Numbered from the stretch's first letter, positions 1 through 17,524 are shown. The stretch is 64,000 bases of DNA from Gammaproteobacteria bacterium (GCA_018814405.1 JAHIZO010000005.1:1-64000); one strand, 5' to 3'. The notes: generated from the sequence alone by a model not told the origin. Made by a program: numbers and translations.

Positions 1-91
1 ACTCCTTCCCATCTCGAACAGGACAGTGAAACGACCCCGCGCCAATGATAGTGTGGATTACCCATGTGAAAGTAGGTCATCGTCAGACTCC
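1..91 (+). rRNA. rrf: 5S ribosomal RNA, 3' part
   Basis: The window opens inside a 5S rRNA. The stretch running through GAACAGGACAGTGAAAC, the GCGCCAATGATAGTGTGG segment and the GTGAAAGTAGGTCATCG segment matches the conserved 3' two thirds of bacterial 5S rRNA. The 5' part lies off the left edge. A strong terminator follows within about 10 bases, so this is the end of an rRNA operon. The exact 3' end is estimated. Confidence 0.9.
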
Positions 92-100
92 TTATAATGA

Positions 101-129
101 AAAAGCCCAACCAAAAGTTGGGCTTTTTT
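101..129 (+). terminator. Rho-independent terminator of the rRNA operon
   Basis: AAAGCCCAAC and GTTGGGCTTT form a 10-bp stem with a CAAAA loop, ending in a run of T. It lies directly after the 5S rRNA and before the pyrG promoter, separating rRNA transcription from the pyrG operon. Confidence 0.9.
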
Positions 130-178
130 ATTGCGAAAAATAAATAGGGGATACTGCTCAGTAGCAGCACTTCTTCTT

Positions 179-6018
<5,840 letters not shown>

Positions 6019-6085
6019 TCAAACGCCCATGTCACGAACAGGGGATGTGCGAGATAATCGGCAGCTCGCAATTCACGTTATTTTC

Positions 6086-7924
<1,839 letters not shown>

Positions 7925-8008
7925 GGGCGCAGCATTGAAGCGCAGCAATAGATAGGGCAAGATGCGTCCCCTGACGAATTTGAATCAACCAACACAAAGA
8001 GAACAGAC

Positions 8009-8713
8009 ATGGGTGCACAGTGGAAAGCCAGACATAAAGAAGTCGCTGCGAACGCTAAGGGAAAGATCTTCGGCAAACTCGCCAAAGAGATCATGGTCGC
8101 TGCCAAAGGCGGTGCAGACCCCGATACCAATTCGCGTCTGCGTCTGGTCGTCGAGCAAGCGAAAAAGGCTTCCATGCCCAAGGACACGCTGGATCGCGCC
8201 ATCAAGAAAGGTGCGGGTCTGCTGGATGGTGGCGCGAGTCTGGATCGTTTGGTGTACGAAGGTTTTGCACCGCACCGCGTGCCAGTCATCGTCGAATGTC
8301 TGTCTGACAACATCAATCGCACCAAGTCCAGCATGAACGTGTTGTTCCGCAAAGGCCAGCTCGGCGTGGAAGGTTCCGTATCGTGGGATTTTGACTATGT
8401 CGGTATGATCGAAGCGACACCGAATGCAGCGGATGCAGATCCGGAAGTCGCTGCTATCGAAGCCGGTGCGCAAGACCTCGAACCCTCCGAAGAAGGCGCG
8501 ACCTTGTTCATCACCGACACCACCGATCTCGACACCGTGTGCAAAGCCTTGCCGGCACAGGGTTTCACCGTCGTTTCTGCCCAGCTCGGCTATCGTCCCA
8601 AGAATCCCGTCACCATCAGCAATGAAACTGAGCTCGAAGAGGTGCAAGCTTTTCTGGAAGCTATCGATGAAGACGACGATGTGCAGAACGTGTACGTCGG
8701 CTTGGCGGGCTAG
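8009..8713 (+). CDS. YebC/TACO1 family protein, YeeN-like subgroup
   Basis: Family of conserved three-domain proteins described as DNA-binding regulators and, more recently, as factors that relieve ribosome stalling; the role here is unresolved. The 234-aa length is usual. The start [11 protein letters not shown] differs from the common YebC start (MAGHSKWANIKHRK) and resembles E. coli YeeN, so a second YebC paralogue elsewhere in the genome is likely. Conserved blocks visible are [31 protein letters not shown] and [20 protein letters not shown]. It follows recQ by 84 bases. Confidence 0.9.
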   Translation: MGAQWKARHKEVAANAKGKIFGKLAKEIMVAAKGGADPDTNSRLRLVVEQAKKASMPKDTLDRAIKKGAGLLDGGASLDRLVYEGFAPHRVPVIVECLSDNINRTKSSMNVLFRKGQLGVEGSVSWDFDYVGMIEATPNAADADPEVAAIEAGAQDLEPSEEGATLFITDTTDLDTVCKALPAQGFTVVSAQLGYRPKNPVTISNETELEEVQAFLEAIDEDDDVQNVYVGLAG

Positions 8714-8784
8714 TTGACCGGCTCTGAGACGGCAACGTATATTCCGCCCATGCAATTTATCTTCATCAAATCTATTAGCGCCAA

Positions 8785-8896
8785 GCGACTGTGGCTAGCC
8801 ATGCTAGTCCACAGTCGCCGCGCGTTCCTGTTTTAACGCTTCACTTTTTAAACGGGCAACGGCGGGTCTTCCGCTTTGTTCCGCAACAAGACCCGC
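8785..8896 (+). other. Two strong hairpins in the leader of the EamA transporter gene
   Basis: The first hairpin pairs 8785-8799 with 8803-8818 (GCGACTGTGG...CCACAGTCGC with an inner CTAGC/GCTAG and one bulged T). The second pairs GCGGGTCTT (8862-8870) with AAGACCCGC (8888-8896), with an inner GTT-CCGC-AAC hairpin. The first may end transcription of the YebC-like gene, but neither is followed by a clean T run. They lie 27 bases or more before the EamA start and could be an attenuator. I do not recognise a known riboswitch. Confidence 0.5.
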
Positions 8897-8923
8897 TTAG
8901 CCTAATCCTCAGGGTCTTTCATC

Positions 8924-9853
8924 ATGACAAGTCAAACTCTCACCACCTTCGCGCAACGGGATGTATTGCTCGGTGTCGTCTTCGCCTTGCTGGCTGCGGT
9001 CGGTTTTTCGGCCAAGGCGATCCTGGTGAAGCTGGCCTATCTGGGCAACGTGGATGCGGTGACGTTGCTGGCATTGCGCATGGTGTTCGCTGCGCCGTTC
9101 TTTATCGGTGTGGCAGTCTGGGCGCGCAAGCGTCATGCGGCGCCGATGAACCGGCATGATCGTTGGCTGGTGGTGGGGCTGGGCTTGGTCGGGTATTACC
9201 TGTCCAGCTATCTTGATTTCCTTGGCTTGCAGTACATCACGGCGGGTCTGGAGCGTTTGATCCTGTTCCTCTATCCGACCATGACGGTGATCCTCGCGGC
9301 GGTGATCTTCAAGCAGCGCATCACTCGCAAAGTGCTGGCGGCGATGGCCTTGAGCTATGCCGGGATCGCGCTGGTGTTCTTGCATGATGTGGGAGTGAGT
9401 CAGAGCGATGCGGTGCTGATCGGTGCGGCATTGGTATTCGCCAGTACGCTGTCTTACGCCATCTATCTGGTCGGGGCGGGGCATGCCATCGCTCGCATCG
9501 GTGCGTTGCGTTTCACGGCTTATGCTTCCTTGGTCGCCAGTGCCGCCTGTGTGATGCAGTTTCTGGTGATGCGTCCGTGGAGTGCATTGGCGTTACCCTT
9601 GCAGGTGTATGAATACGCCATCGCGATGGCGGTGTTCTCCACCGTGCTGCCGGTGTTCCTGTTGTCGTTCGCTATCCATCGTATCGGCTCCGGCAGTACA
9701 TCGTTGATCGGCACGGTGGGGCCGGTCAGCACCATCTACATGGCGTACTTGTTTCTGGGAGAGACGGTCTCGTTGTTGCAGATCGTGGGTTCTGTGCTGG
9801 TGCTGACGGGCGTGTTGATCATCAGCCTGAACAGCAAGAAGGTGCGGGCATAA
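8924..9853 (+). CDS. EamA-family (DMT superfamily) transporter
   Basis: Inner-membrane drug/metabolite transporter of unknown substrate. The 309-aa protein has about ten hydrophobic segments arranged as two EamA repeats, residues 15-150 and 160-303. The second repeat contains the typical SFAIHRIGSGSTSLIGTVGPV and the C-terminal LGETVSLLQIVGSVLVLTGV. The ribosome binding site is weak. Two hairpins precede the gene, which may bear on its control. Homologues include uncharacterised metabolite exporters, so the substrate cannot be named. Confidence 0.85.
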   Translation: MTSQTLTTFAQRDVLLGVVFALLAAVGFSAKAILVKLAYLGNVDAVTLLALRMVFAAPFFIGVAVWARKRHAAPMNRHDRWLVVGLGLVGYYLSSYLDFLGLQYITAGLERLILFLYPTMTVILAAVIFKQRITRKVLAAMALSYAGIALVFLHDVGVSQSDAVLIGAALVFASTLSYAIYLVGAGHAIARIGALRFTAYASLVASAACVMQFLVMRPWSALALPLQVYEYAIAMAVFSTVLPVFLLSFAIHRIGSGSTSLIGTVGPVSTIYMAYLFLGETVSLLQIVGSVLVLTGVLIISLNSKKVRA

Positions 9854-9891
9854 TGCGCTATCTGTTTGATGCGAGCGTGAGGGGGAAGAAT

Positions 9892-10152
9892 ATGAAGAGG
9901 CTGCTGTTATTGCTGTCGCTTGTGATGCCGGTCTATGCATCGGCTGCTGACAAGAGTCGTTGCGGTACCGATTCGTTCGGCAATATCGTGTGTATAGATA
10001 AGGATGGCGTTTTGTTCAATGTATCCCCAGACTTTTTGAAAGGCGAGGCGAGTGCTTCCGGCGTATCGGATGCGGAAAATAAATGGCGCGAGGAGATCCG
10101 CGAAAAGATCCGCTGCGGCATCGACCCGTTCGGCAACAAGGTGTGCCATTGA
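9892..10152 (+). CDS. Small secreted protein with a duplicated CGxDxFGNxVC motif
   Basis: The 86-aa protein begins with a clear signal peptide (MKRLLLLLSLVMPVYASAA, likely cut after ASA), so the mature part of about 65 residues should be periplasmic. It carries the same motif twice: RCGTDSFGNIVC just after the cleavage site and RCGIDPFGNKVC at the C terminus. Four Cys in two C-x9-C pairs suggest two small disulfide loops. I start at ATG 9892, preceded by GAGGGGGAAG. An upstream ATG at 9853 would bury the signal peptide. I do not recognise the family. Confidence 0.7.
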   Translation: MKRLLLLLSLVMPVYASAADKSRCGTDSFGNIVCIDKDGVLFNVSPDFLKGEASASGVSDAENKWREEIREKIRCGIDPFGNKVCH

Positions 10153-10230
10153 AAACGTTCAAACAGAAGTTAGATTCGTCGTTGAGTGACTGATCTGGCT
10201 ACTCAATCATTGAATATTAAAGGTAGGGGT

Positions 10231-11079
10231 TTAGGCGCAGCGCTCAGCTGATTGCACGGTGTTCGCCACGAGCATGGTGATGGTCATCGGGCCCACACCA
10301 CCCGGTACCGGTGTGATGCAACCGGCCACTTCTTTGGCAGAATCGAAATCCACATCGCCGCACAACTTGCCGTTCTCCATGCGATTGATACCTACATCGA
10401 TCACGGCAGCACCGGGCTTGATCATGTCGCCGGTGATCATCTTCGGACGTCCGGTGGCAACCACCAGAATGTCTGCATCACGTGTGAACTTGGCGAGATC
10501 TTGAGTTTTGGAAGTGCAGATGGTGACGGTGGCATTGTGTTGTAGCAGCAGCAGTGCCATCGGCTTGCCCACGATGTTGCTGCGGCCAACCACCACAGCA
10601 TGCTTGCCTTCGATGGAGACACCGCTTTTCTGTAGCAGCACCAACGAACCGTAAGGCGTGCAGGGTGCGAAACGCATGTTGCCGGTGGCCAGCGCACCCA
10701 CGTTCACCGGATGGAAACCATCCACGTCCTTTTCGGGATCGATGGCGTTCAGCACCTTGTCGCTGTCGATGTGCTTGGGCACCGGCAATTGCACCAGCAC
10801 GCCGTGGATCTTTGGATCGTTGTTCAGCGCATCGATCTGTGCCAGCAGCGCAGCTTCGCTGGTGTCGGCGGGCAGGGCGATGTGTTCGGAATGCAAACCT
10901 AGTTCGGCACAGGCTTTCACCTTGTTGGCGACATAGACCTTGGAAGCGGGGTCTTCGCCGACGATGATGACCGCCAAGCCGGGCGTGATGCCGCGCGCCT
11001 TTAATGCGTCGGCGCGAACCTTCCACTCGGCGCGCACTTCCTGTGCAATTGCCTTGCCGTCAATGATGCGTGCGGTCAT
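10231..11079 (-). CDS. folD: Bifunctional methylenetetrahydrofolate dehydrogenase / methenyltetrahydrofolate cyclohydrolase
   Basis: Interconverts 5,10-methylene-, 5,10-methenyl- and 10-formyl-tetrahydrofolate using NADP, supplying one-carbon units for purines and formyl-Met-tRNA. The 282-aa protein has the catalytic Lys in YVANKVKA (near residue 55), the substrate motif [16 protein letters not shown] and the NADP-binding [12 protein letters not shown], with the C-terminal [10 protein letters not shown]. It lies 14 bases downstream of ppa on the same strand and is probably cotranscribed with it. It converges on the small secreted protein gene. Confidence 0.96.
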   Translation of the reverse strand: MTARIIDGKAIAQEVRAEWKVRADALKARGITPGLAVIIVGEDPASKVYVANKVKACAELGLHSEHIALPADTSEAALLAQIDALNNDPKIHGVLVQLPVPKHIDSDKVLNAIDPEKDVDGFHPVNVGALATGNMRFAPCTPYGSLVLLQKSGVSIEGKHAVVVGRSNIVGKPMALLLLQHNATVTICTSKTQDLAKFTRDADILVVATGRPKMITGDMIKPGAAVIDVGINRMENGKLCGDVDFDSAKEVAGCITPVPGGVGPMTITMLVANTVQSAERCA

Positions 11080-11093
11080 CTCTGTGCTCCTGA

Positions 11094-11642
11094 TCAGAAC
11101 TCGGGTTTGACTTTGGCGTTGTTGTAGTTATCAACGCCCTCCATGATCTCTTTACGGGCTTCTTCGATACCTTCCCAGCCGCCGATCTTGACCCACTTAT
11201 TGGGCTCCAGATCCTTGTAGTGCGCGAAGAAATGTTCGATCTGCTTGAGGACGATCTCCGGCAGTTCACCATAGTGTTTAAGACCGCGATACAGGGTGGA
11301 AAGCTTGTCGACCGGTACTGCCAGAACCTTGGCATCAAAGCCGGACTCATCTTCCATCTTCAGCACTGCAAGCGGACGGCAGCGCACGACCACGCCGCTG
11401 TTCAACGGGACCGGGGTAATCACCAGTACATCGACCGGATCGCCATCATCGGACAAGGTGTGCGGGATGTAACCGTAGTTGCAGGGGTAGTGCATGGCGG
11501 TGTTCATGAAGCGGTCGACGAAGATCGCGCCGGAGTCCTTGTCGACTTCATACTTGACCGGCTCGCCGTGTTGCGGGATCTCGATGATGACGTTGAAGTC
11601 GTCGGGAAGATTGTTGCCGGAAGGTACTTTGTTCAAACCCAT
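11094..11642 (-). CDS. ppa: Inorganic pyrophosphatase, family I
   Basis: Hydrolyses pyrophosphate to phosphate in the cytosol. The 182-aa protein has the metal-binding [10 protein letters not shown] signature, [12 protein letters not shown] and YGYIPHTL. The start at 11642 is set by the family N terminus [11 protein letters not shown]; the reading frame continues upstream without homology. Its presence is notable because a pyrophosphate-dependent phosphofructokinase and a proton-pumping pyrophosphatase are encoded 3-6 kb away: the soluble enzyme would compete with both for pyrophosphate. Confidence 0.95.
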   Translation of the reverse strand: MGLNKVPSGNNLPDDFNVIIEIPQHGEPVKYEVDKDSGAIFVDRFMNTAMHYPCNYGYIPHTLSDDGDPVDVLVITPVPLNSGVVVRCRPLAVLKMEDESGFDAKVLAVPVDKLSTLYRGLKHYGELPEIVLKQIEHFFAHYKDLEPNKWVKIGGWEGIEEARKEIMEGVDNYNNAKVKPEF

Positions 11643-11713
11643 GATGCGCCGCCTTTGCCTTGAAAAATGAAGGCGCGGATTGTACCACCGGGCAGGATTA
11701 AGCCCAATACCAC

Positions 11714-12613
11714 CTACTCGTCGGCCGCGATGACCGGAGCGGCTTCGAGCGCCAATGCTTCCAGTTGTGATTCGTCCAGATCCAGCAGCTTCAAACAAGT
11801 GGCGCCCAGCTTGCCCCATTCCTGGGTGAGGCTGAGGCCGAGTTGTTGCTGTACGAGATGCTCCGCTAGCTGGGTGACGGCGATGAGTTTTCGACTGAGC
11901 AAAGGCGGTGGAGAGGCGGTGCTCGCCAGCACGCTGCGGTTGTGGTGATGGCGGATGGCTAGGCAAATCTCTTCCGGTAGCCACCAACTCTGTGCCAGCA
12001 CGCAGCCCACCATGGCATGGTTGGTGGGGAGTACGGCATCTTCTATTTGGGTAAAGTCGAGCTCGACTTCGTTGTTGGCAGAATTCAGAACGGAATTGTA
12101 GCTGGGCAAACGTTTGAGCAATACCGGAATGCCACAGTCTCGGAAAAGCCCGAAAGTGTAAGCATCTTCAGCAGCCAGTTCGAGTTGGTCAAGCTGCAGG
12201 GTAAGCCAACCCGACAGACGGGCGAAGCGCGATGAGGCATCCCAGAAACGCTCCATATTCGGCACGGTGGGGAAGGTCTTGCGCAGGATGATGCCTGCCA
12301 CGGCACGGCTGGCAATGTTCAGTCCGAGTATCACCAAAGCGTCGTTAACGGAACGCACCCGTTGCCGAACACCGAAATAAGGTGAATTGGCGGTTTTGAT
12401 CAGACTCGCTGATAGGCTGACGTCCGAGCAGATGATGCTGGCCAGTCGGTGGTAGTCAGGCTCTTCCTTGCGGGTCTCCACCATGAATCGATTCAGGATG
12501 GCGGGACAGGGAGGGATGCCGAGGTCGATCACAGCCTTCTCGACCATCTGGTCGACTGGTGTTGGTGCGGATGCGTGCAGGTTCAAATCTTGTGACTCCT
12601 TGCTTTTAGCCAT
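11714..12613 (-). CDS. HDOD-domain protein
   Basis: A 299-aa cytoplasmic protein with one HDOD domain (about residues 30-235), a catalytically dead relative of HD phosphohydrolases found in bacterial signalling. Visible signatures are [35 protein letters not shown] and [19 protein letters not shown] with the IRHHH segment. The C-terminal part is Leu-rich. The gene overlaps the 3' end of the upstream GGDEF-EAL gene by 31 bases, so the two are translationally coupled and probably work in one c-di-GMP pathway. Its partner is unknown. Confidence 0.85.
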   Translation of the reverse strand: MAKSKESQDLNLHASAPTPVDQMVEKAVIDLGIPPCPAILNRFMVETRKEEPDYHRLASIICSDVSLSASLIKTANSPYFGVRQRVRSVNDALVILGLNIASRAVAGIILRKTFPTVPNMERFWDASSRFARLSGWLTLQLDQLELAAEDAYTFGLFRDCGIPVLLKRLPSYNSVLNSANNEVELDFTQIEDAVLPTNHAMVGCVLAQSWWLPEEICLAIRHHHNRSVLASTASPPPLLSRKLIAVTQLAEHLVQQQLGLSLTQEWGKLGATCLKLLDLDESQLEALALEAAPVIAADE

Positions 12614-13881
12614 GGCAATAATTCTGAATCCGGCATCGGTTTGGCATAAAAGAAGCCCTGAATGGCATCCACGCCCGCTTCGAGCAGAACATCGATCTGT
12701 TGTTGATTCTCACAACCCTCGGCCACGATGGTCATACCCAATTCATGGCCCAGTTGAGTGACTGCTTTGACGACAGAAAGCGCGCGACGGTCGTCGGGCA
12801 GTACTGTTACAAAAGCGCGATCCAGCTTGAGCTTGCCTGCCGGAATATCCTTGAGGCTCGCCAGACAGGAATAGCCGGTGCCGAAATCATCGATGGACAG
12901 ACTCACGCCGGTGGCAATGATCTCTTTCAGGTTCTGCTGGACTGTGTCCGAGATGTCCATGAACAGCGACTCGGTCAATTCCAGTTCAATCAGGTTAGGG
13001 CTGACGTTCGAACATAACAGGGCGGCATGCAAAGCCTGAGTGAATGCGGGCGAGACCAATTGCGCGCGCGAGACATTGATGGCCACCTTGGTTTCGTGTC
13101 CCGCATCGTGCAATGTGCGGGCATGCATCGCTCCCTGCAGCAGGCTGAATTCTCCCAGACGGATGATGACCCCGGTTTTTTCCGCTACTGGGATGAATTT
13201 CATGGGGGAGATGTTCTCGCCGTTGAGCTTGCAGCGCATAAGCGCTTCTACTGCCTCGACCGTTCCATCGGCGTGAATGATCGGCTGGTAGTGAAGACAG
13301 AATCCGCCCGTTTCTAGGGCCTCATGCAAGGTGCTTTCAATCGACAGTTCTTCGCGGGCAAGCGTGACCCCCAAACGTCCGGGTATGGGCTCATCTCCTG
13401 AGCAGATGATGTTGTTCCCCCCTTTGGATTTTGCCGCGAACATGGCATGGTCGGCGCGCTCAAGCAGGGTGAGCGGGTCTTCATTGGGCTCGTGGATCGC
13501 GATGCCGATACTGGCGGTCGGTCGCAGCGTCAGGCTGCCGATATGGAGGGGCTCCTGCACGATGTCTGCCAATTCAGCGGCAAACTGTAATGCCTGAGTA
13601 CGGTCGAAACCCGGTGCCAGTAACACGAACTCATCACCGCCGACCCGGGAGATCTCGGCGCGACCGGATACGCACGGACGGAAACGTGTGGCGAGGTTTT
13701 CAATCACTTCGTCACCAATCAGATGGCCGAATGACTCATTGATTTGTTTGAATCGGTCGAGATCAAGCCAGATCACGGCAAATGTTTGGCGATTGCCGGT
13801 CGCTTCGGCAGCCAATCGCATGGCTGTATGGAAGCAGCCGAAGCGATTCAGGAATCCAGTAAGAGAATCAACGCTATTCAT
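12583..13881 (-). CDS. Cytoplasmic GGDEF-EAL protein (c-di-GMP synthesis and/or breakdown)
   Basis: The 432-aa protein has no membrane segment or sensor domain. A GGDEF domain (residues 1-165) has an intact RVGGDEFVLL motif but no RxxD inhibitory site five residues before it. An EAL domain (about 180-430) has the catalytic set: EALMR, NVSRAQL, ELTES, DDFGTGYS, KLDRAF, VAEGCEN and QGFFYAKPM. Both activities could therefore be present, with phosphodiesterase the most secure. It is coupled to the downstream HDOD gene, which may supply the input. A 225-base gap separates it from hppA. Confidence 0.9.
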   Translation of the reverse strand: MNSVDSLTGFLNRFGCFHTAMRLAAEATGNRQTFAVIWLDLDRFKQINESFGHLIGDEVIENLATRFRPCVSGRAEISRVGGDEFVLLAPGFDRTQALQFAAELADIVQEPLHIGSLTLRPTASIGIAIHEPNEDPLTLLERADHAMFAAKSKGGNNIICSGDEPIPGRLGVTLAREELSIESTLHEALETGGFCLHYQPIIHADGTVEAVEALMRCKLNGENISPMKFIPVAEKTGVIIRLGEFSLLQGAMHARTLHDAGHETKVAINVSRAQLVSPAFTQALHAALLCSNVSPNLIELELTESLFMDISDTVQQNLKEIIATGVSLSIDDFGTGYSCLASLKDIPAGKLKLDRAFVTVLPDDRRALSVVKAVTQLGHELGMTIVAEGCENQQQIDVLLEAGVDAIQGFFYAKPMPDSELLPWLKARSHKI

Positions 13882-14021
13882 TTTCCGTTAATTATCACCA
13901 AGGGCTTATTGGAGTAATTTGAGGCTGGTAAGGATAAACCAAATAGTCCTATCTGCAGAGTGGAATTGAGGTCTGTTTGCAAAGCGCCATGATGGTCACA
14001 GCGCGGGTGAGATGGCAATAA

Positions 14022-14064
14022 AAAACGTCCCCCAGTTGTTGGATTCATGTCCAACAACTGGGGG
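14022..14064 (-). terminator. Rho-independent terminator of the pfp-hppA operon
   Basis: On the minus strand CCCCCAGTTGTTGGA and TCCAACAACTGGGGG (14029-14064) form a perfect 15-bp stem with a 6-base loop, followed by ACGTTTTTTA. It lies about 40 bases after the hppA stop. Confidence 0.92.
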
Positions 14065-14106
14065 CAGTTCAATAAAATCGGTCTTTTACATTCGCTCCAA
14101 CAAAGA

Positions 14107-16143
14107 TTACAGCAGCGGCACGATCATCAGCGCCACGATGTTGATGATCTTGATCAGCGGATTCACCGCCGGACCTGCGGTGTCTTTGTAGGGGTCGCCC
14201 ACGGTGTCGCCGGTCACAGCCGCTTTGTGCGCTTCCGAGCCTTTGCCGCCGTTGTGTCCTTCCTCGATGTATTTTTTTGCGTTGTCCCAAGCACCGCCGC
14301 CGGTGGTCATGGAGATGGCCACGAAGATACCGGTTATGATGGTGCCGACCAGCACACCGCCCAAGGCTTGCGGGCCGAGTAACAGGCCGACGATCAGTGG
14401 TACAGCGACCGGCAGCAGCGACGGCACGATCATTTCCTTGATGGCGGCCTTGGTCAGCATGTCAACGCAGGTACCGTATTCAGGTTTGGCTGTGCCTGCC
14501 ATGATGCCCGGGATCTCTTTGAATTGACGACGCACTTCGATCACCACCGAACCGGCGGCCCGGCCGACGGCTTCCATACCCATCGCGGCGAACAGATAAG
14601 GCACCATGCCGCCGATGAACAGGCCGATGATGACCATGTGATTGGATAGGTCGAAGGTGAGGGCGGGCCCGCCGTGGGTCGCCAGTGCGTGGGTGTAATC
14701 GGCGAACAGCACCAGCGCCGCCAACCCGGCGGAGCCGATGGCGTAGCCCTTGGTCACCGCTTTGGTGGTGTTGCCGACTGCGTCGAGCGGGTCGGTGATG
14801 TTGCGGATCTTCTCGTCCAGACCGGCCATCTCGGCGATACCGCCGGCGTTGTCGGTGATCGGGCCGTAGGCGTCCAGCGCCACGATGATGCCCGCCATCG
14901 ACAGCATGGAAGTGGCCGCGATGGCGATACCGTACAGCCCGCCCAATTCGAATGCGCCCCAGATCGACAGGCAGACAGCGATCACCGGCAGCGCGGTGGA
15001 TTTCATCGACACCCCCAGTCCGGCGATGATGTTGGTGCCGTGGCCGGTGGTCGAGGCTTGCGCAATATGTTGCACCGGGCTGAATTCGGTCGCGGTGTAG
15101 TACTCGGTGATCCACACCATCGCTGCAGTCAGCGCGAGACCGATCAGCGAGGCCAGATACAGATCCATGGACGATACGAGTTGTCCGTCGATCATCACGC
15201 CGTCACCCAGTATCCAGGTGGTGACCGGATAGAAAGCGGCCACGGCCAAGATGCCGGAGACCAGTAGGCCGCGATAGAGCGCGTTCATGATCTTGCCGCC
15301 TTCATGCGCCTTGACGAAGAAGGTGCCGATGATAGAAGCGATGATGGACACGCCGCCCAGCACCAGCGGATAGACCACTGCCTCAGGCGAACCGGTGATG
15401 AGCAGACCGCCCAGCACCATGGTAGCGATGATGGTCACCGCATAGGTCTCGAACAGGTCGGCCGCCATGCCTGCGCAGTCGCCCACGTTGTCGCCCACGT
15501 TGTCCGCGATCACCGCCGGATTGCGCGGGTCGTCTTCGGGAATGCCCGCTTCGACCTTGCCCACCAGATCGGCCCCGACGTCTGCACCTTTGGTGAAGAT
15601 GCCGCCTCCGAGTCGGGCGAAGATGGAGATCAGCGAGCCACCGAAAGCGAGACCGACCAGTGCGTGGGTCGCTTCGTTGGTGCTGGCACCCATCGCAATG
15701 GTGAGGAATGCGTAATAACCGGCCACGCCCAGCAGGCCAAGGCCGACGACCAGCATGCCGGTGATCGCCCCGCCCTTGAATGCCACGTTCAGTGCAGCAT
15801 TCAGCCCGTCATTGGCAGCTTGTGCGGTACGGATGTTGGCGCGTACTGAAACATTCATACCGATGAAACCGGTCAGGCCGGACAACACCGCGCCAAGCAG
15901 GAAGCCGACGGCAGTCTGCCAACCTAGGGCGAAGAAGATGGCGACCAGCAGGATGGCACCGACCATGGCGATGGTGGTGTACTGCCGGTTCAGATAGGCC
16001 TGTGCGCCTTCCTGCACCGCCGCCGCGATCTCGCGCATGCGGTCGTTGCCGGTCGGCAGGCCCAGTATCCATTTGATCGAAATGCCGCCGTAGAGCAACG
16101 CGGCGATGGCACACAACAACGCAAAACCAAGAGCAGATGACAT
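14107..16143 (-). CDS. hppA: Membrane-bound proton-translocating pyrophosphatase, K+-independent type
   Basis: Couples pyrophosphate hydrolysis to H+ pumping across the inner membrane. The 678-aa protein is highly hydrophobic (about 16 membrane segments) with the cytoplasmic active-site loops [21 protein letters not shown] and [21 protein letters not shown]. The K+-dependence determinant reads [10 protein letters not shown], with Lys where K+-dependent enzymes have Ala (GNTTAA), which by family knowledge indicates the K+-independent H+ pump. It lies 48 bases after pfp on the same strand, an arrangement known from methanotrophs, and is followed by a strong terminator. Confidence 0.96.
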   Translation of the reverse strand: MSSALGFALLCAIAALLYGGISIKWILGLPTGNDRMREIAAAVQEGAQAYLNRQYTTIAMVGAILLVAIFFALGWQTAVGFLLGAVLSGLTGFIGMNVSVRANIRTAQAANDGLNAALNVAFKGGAITGMLVVGLGLLGVAGYYAFLTIAMGASTNEATHALVGLAFGGSLISIFARLGGGIFTKGADVGADLVGKVEAGIPEDDPRNPAVIADNVGDNVGDCAGMAADLFETYAVTIIATMVLGGLLITGSPEAVVYPLVLGGVSIIASIIGTFFVKAHEGGKIMNALYRGLLVSGILAVAAFYPVTTWILGDGVMIDGQLVSSMDLYLASLIGLALTAAMVWITEYYTATEFSPVQHIAQASTTGHGTNIIAGLGVSMKSTALPVIAVCLSIWGAFELGGLYGIAIAATSMLSMAGIIVALDAYGPITDNAGGIAEMAGLDEKIRNITDPLDAVGNTTKAVTKGYAIGSAGLAALVLFADYTHALATHGGPALTFDLSNHMVIIGLFIGGMVPYLFAAMGMEAVGRAAGSVVIEVRRQFKEIPGIMAGTAKPEYGTCVDMLTKAAIKEMIVPSLLPVAVPLIVGLLLGPQALGGVLVGTIITGIFVAISMTTGGGAWDNAKKYIEEGHNGGKGSEAHKAAVTGDTVGDPYKDTAGPAVNPLIKIINIVALMIVPLL

Positions 16144-16191
16144 CGTTCCCTCCCCAAGTTAAAACCGCCCCTTGCGGAGCGGTGTTGAGCT

Positions 16192-17445
16192 TCAGATCTT
16201 AAATTTTGGCAGTTTGGCGGTTACGGCCACATTCTTCAGTTGCACATACTGCGGCAAGCCATCCTTGTAGGTCGGATAGTCTTCGCCCTTGATCAGCGGC
16301 GTCAGATAGGCGCGGCACTTGTCGGTGATGCCGAAGCCGTCTTTGGTGATGAAGTTGCGCGGCATGAATTTCTCTACGTTGGCCACCTTGGACAGCGGCG
16401 CGACGCCGATCTTCCATTTATAGGGTTTGTCGGAGGTGCGCATGATGGCGGGCATCACTGCGTTCTCGCCCTTGAGCGCCAGTTCGACAGCTGCTTTGCC
16501 CAATGCGTAGGCCTGGTCCACGTCGGTCTTTGAGGCGATGTGGCGGGCAGCGCGTTGCAAGTAGTCTGCAACAGCCCAGTGGAATTTGTAGCCGAAAGCT
16601 TCTTTCACCATGTTGGCGACGACCGGTGCGGCACCACCCAACTGGGCATGACCGAAGGCATCGCGTGTGCCTTGTTCGGCCAGGAACTTGCCGTCCGGAT
16701 AATGGCACCCCTCCGAGACGACAACGGTGCAGTAACCATGTTTTTTCACCATGGCATTCACCTTGGCGAGGAATTTCTTCTGGTCGAAAGGGATCTCCGG
16801 GAACAGGATGACCACCGGAATACCTTGTTCTTCGGCCAGCCCACCCGCAGCGGCGATCCAGCCCGCGTGGCGCCCCATCACTTCCAGCACGAACACCTTG
16901 GTCGAAGTCTTGGCCATAGAGCGCACATCGAAACTGGCTTCCAGCGTGGAGATGGCGATGTATTTCGCGACCGAACCGAAGCCGGGACAGCAGTCGGTGA
17001 TGGGCAGGTCGTTGTCCACGGTCTTGGGTACGTGGATGGCCTGTACAGGGTAGCCCATCTTCTCTGATATCTGTGAGACCTTGTAGCAGGTGTCGGCGGA
17101 ATCGCCGCCGCCGTTGTAAAAGAAGTAACCGATGTTGTGTGCCTTGAAGATCTCGATCAGTCGCGCGTATTCGCGCTCGTTCTCTTCCAATCCCTTGAGC
17201 TTGAAGCGGCAGGAGCCGAACGCACCGGAAGGGGTGCTGCGCAGGGCGGCGATGGCTTTGGCGGATTCCTTGGAGGTATCGATCAGGTCTTCGGTGAGCG
17301 CGCCGATGATGCCATTGCGTCCCGCATACACCTTGCCGATTTTGTCTTTATGCTTGCGCGCGGTCTCGATGACGCCGCAGGCTGATGCATTGATGACGGC
17401 AGTGACGCCGCCGGACTGAGCATAGAACGCGTTCTTTTTTGCCAT
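16192..17445 (-). CDS. pfp: Pyrophosphate-dependent 6-phosphofructokinase
   Basis: Phosphorylates fructose-6-phosphate with pyrophosphate instead of ATP, reversibly. The 417-aa protein has the phosphofructokinase fold with NGGGDSADT at 111-119 and VPKTVDNDL at 139-147. Lys141 in PKTVDND, where ATP-dependent enzymes have Gly, is the diagnostic residue for pyrophosphate use. I start at ATG 17445 (MAKKNAFYAQSGG) behind GAGGAAAG; a codon 39 bases further up adds residues without homology. It heads an operon with hppA, so glycolytic flux and membrane energisation share the pyrophosphate pool. An FNR box lies about 86 bases upstream. Confidence 0.92.
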   Translation of the reverse strand: MAKKNAFYAQSGGVTAVINASACGVIETARKHKDKIGKVYAGRNGIIGALTEDLIDTSKESAKAIAALRSTPSGAFGSCRFKLKGLEENEREYARLIEIFKAHNIGYFFYNGGGDSADTCYKVSQISEKMGYPVQAIHVPKTVDNDLPITDCCPGFGSVAKYIAISTLEASFDVRSMAKTSTKVFVLEVMGRHAGWIAAAGGLAEEQGIPVVILFPEIPFDQKKFLAKVNAMVKKHGYCTVVVSEGCHYPDGKFLAEQGTRDAFGHAQLGGAAPVVANMVKEAFGYKFHWAVADYLQRAARHIASKTDVDQAYALGKAAVELALKGENAVMPAIMRTSDKPYKWKIGVAPLSKVANVEKFMPRNFITKDGFGITDKCRAYLTPLIKGEDYPTYKDGLPQYVQLKNVAVTAKLPKFKI

Positions 17446-17524
17446 GTTATGCTTTCCTCGCAAGTTGATAACGACCCTGCTCATCTTACGCCGATTTTAT
17501 TTCAGTGGTCGAGGTCGGGCAGAA

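Noticed and set aside
51-59. TGTGGATTA as a DnaA box
   Set aside because: It lies inside the conserved 5S rRNA sequence and is explained by that gene.
8791-9159. 122-codon + strand frame overlapping the EamA leader
   Set aside because: It starts inside a hairpin, lacks a ribosome binding site and overlaps the real EamA frame.
15304-15849. 181-codon + strand frame opposite hppA
   Set aside because: Antisense to conserved hppA active-site loops; composition is low-complexity His/Asp/Arg typical of shadow frames.
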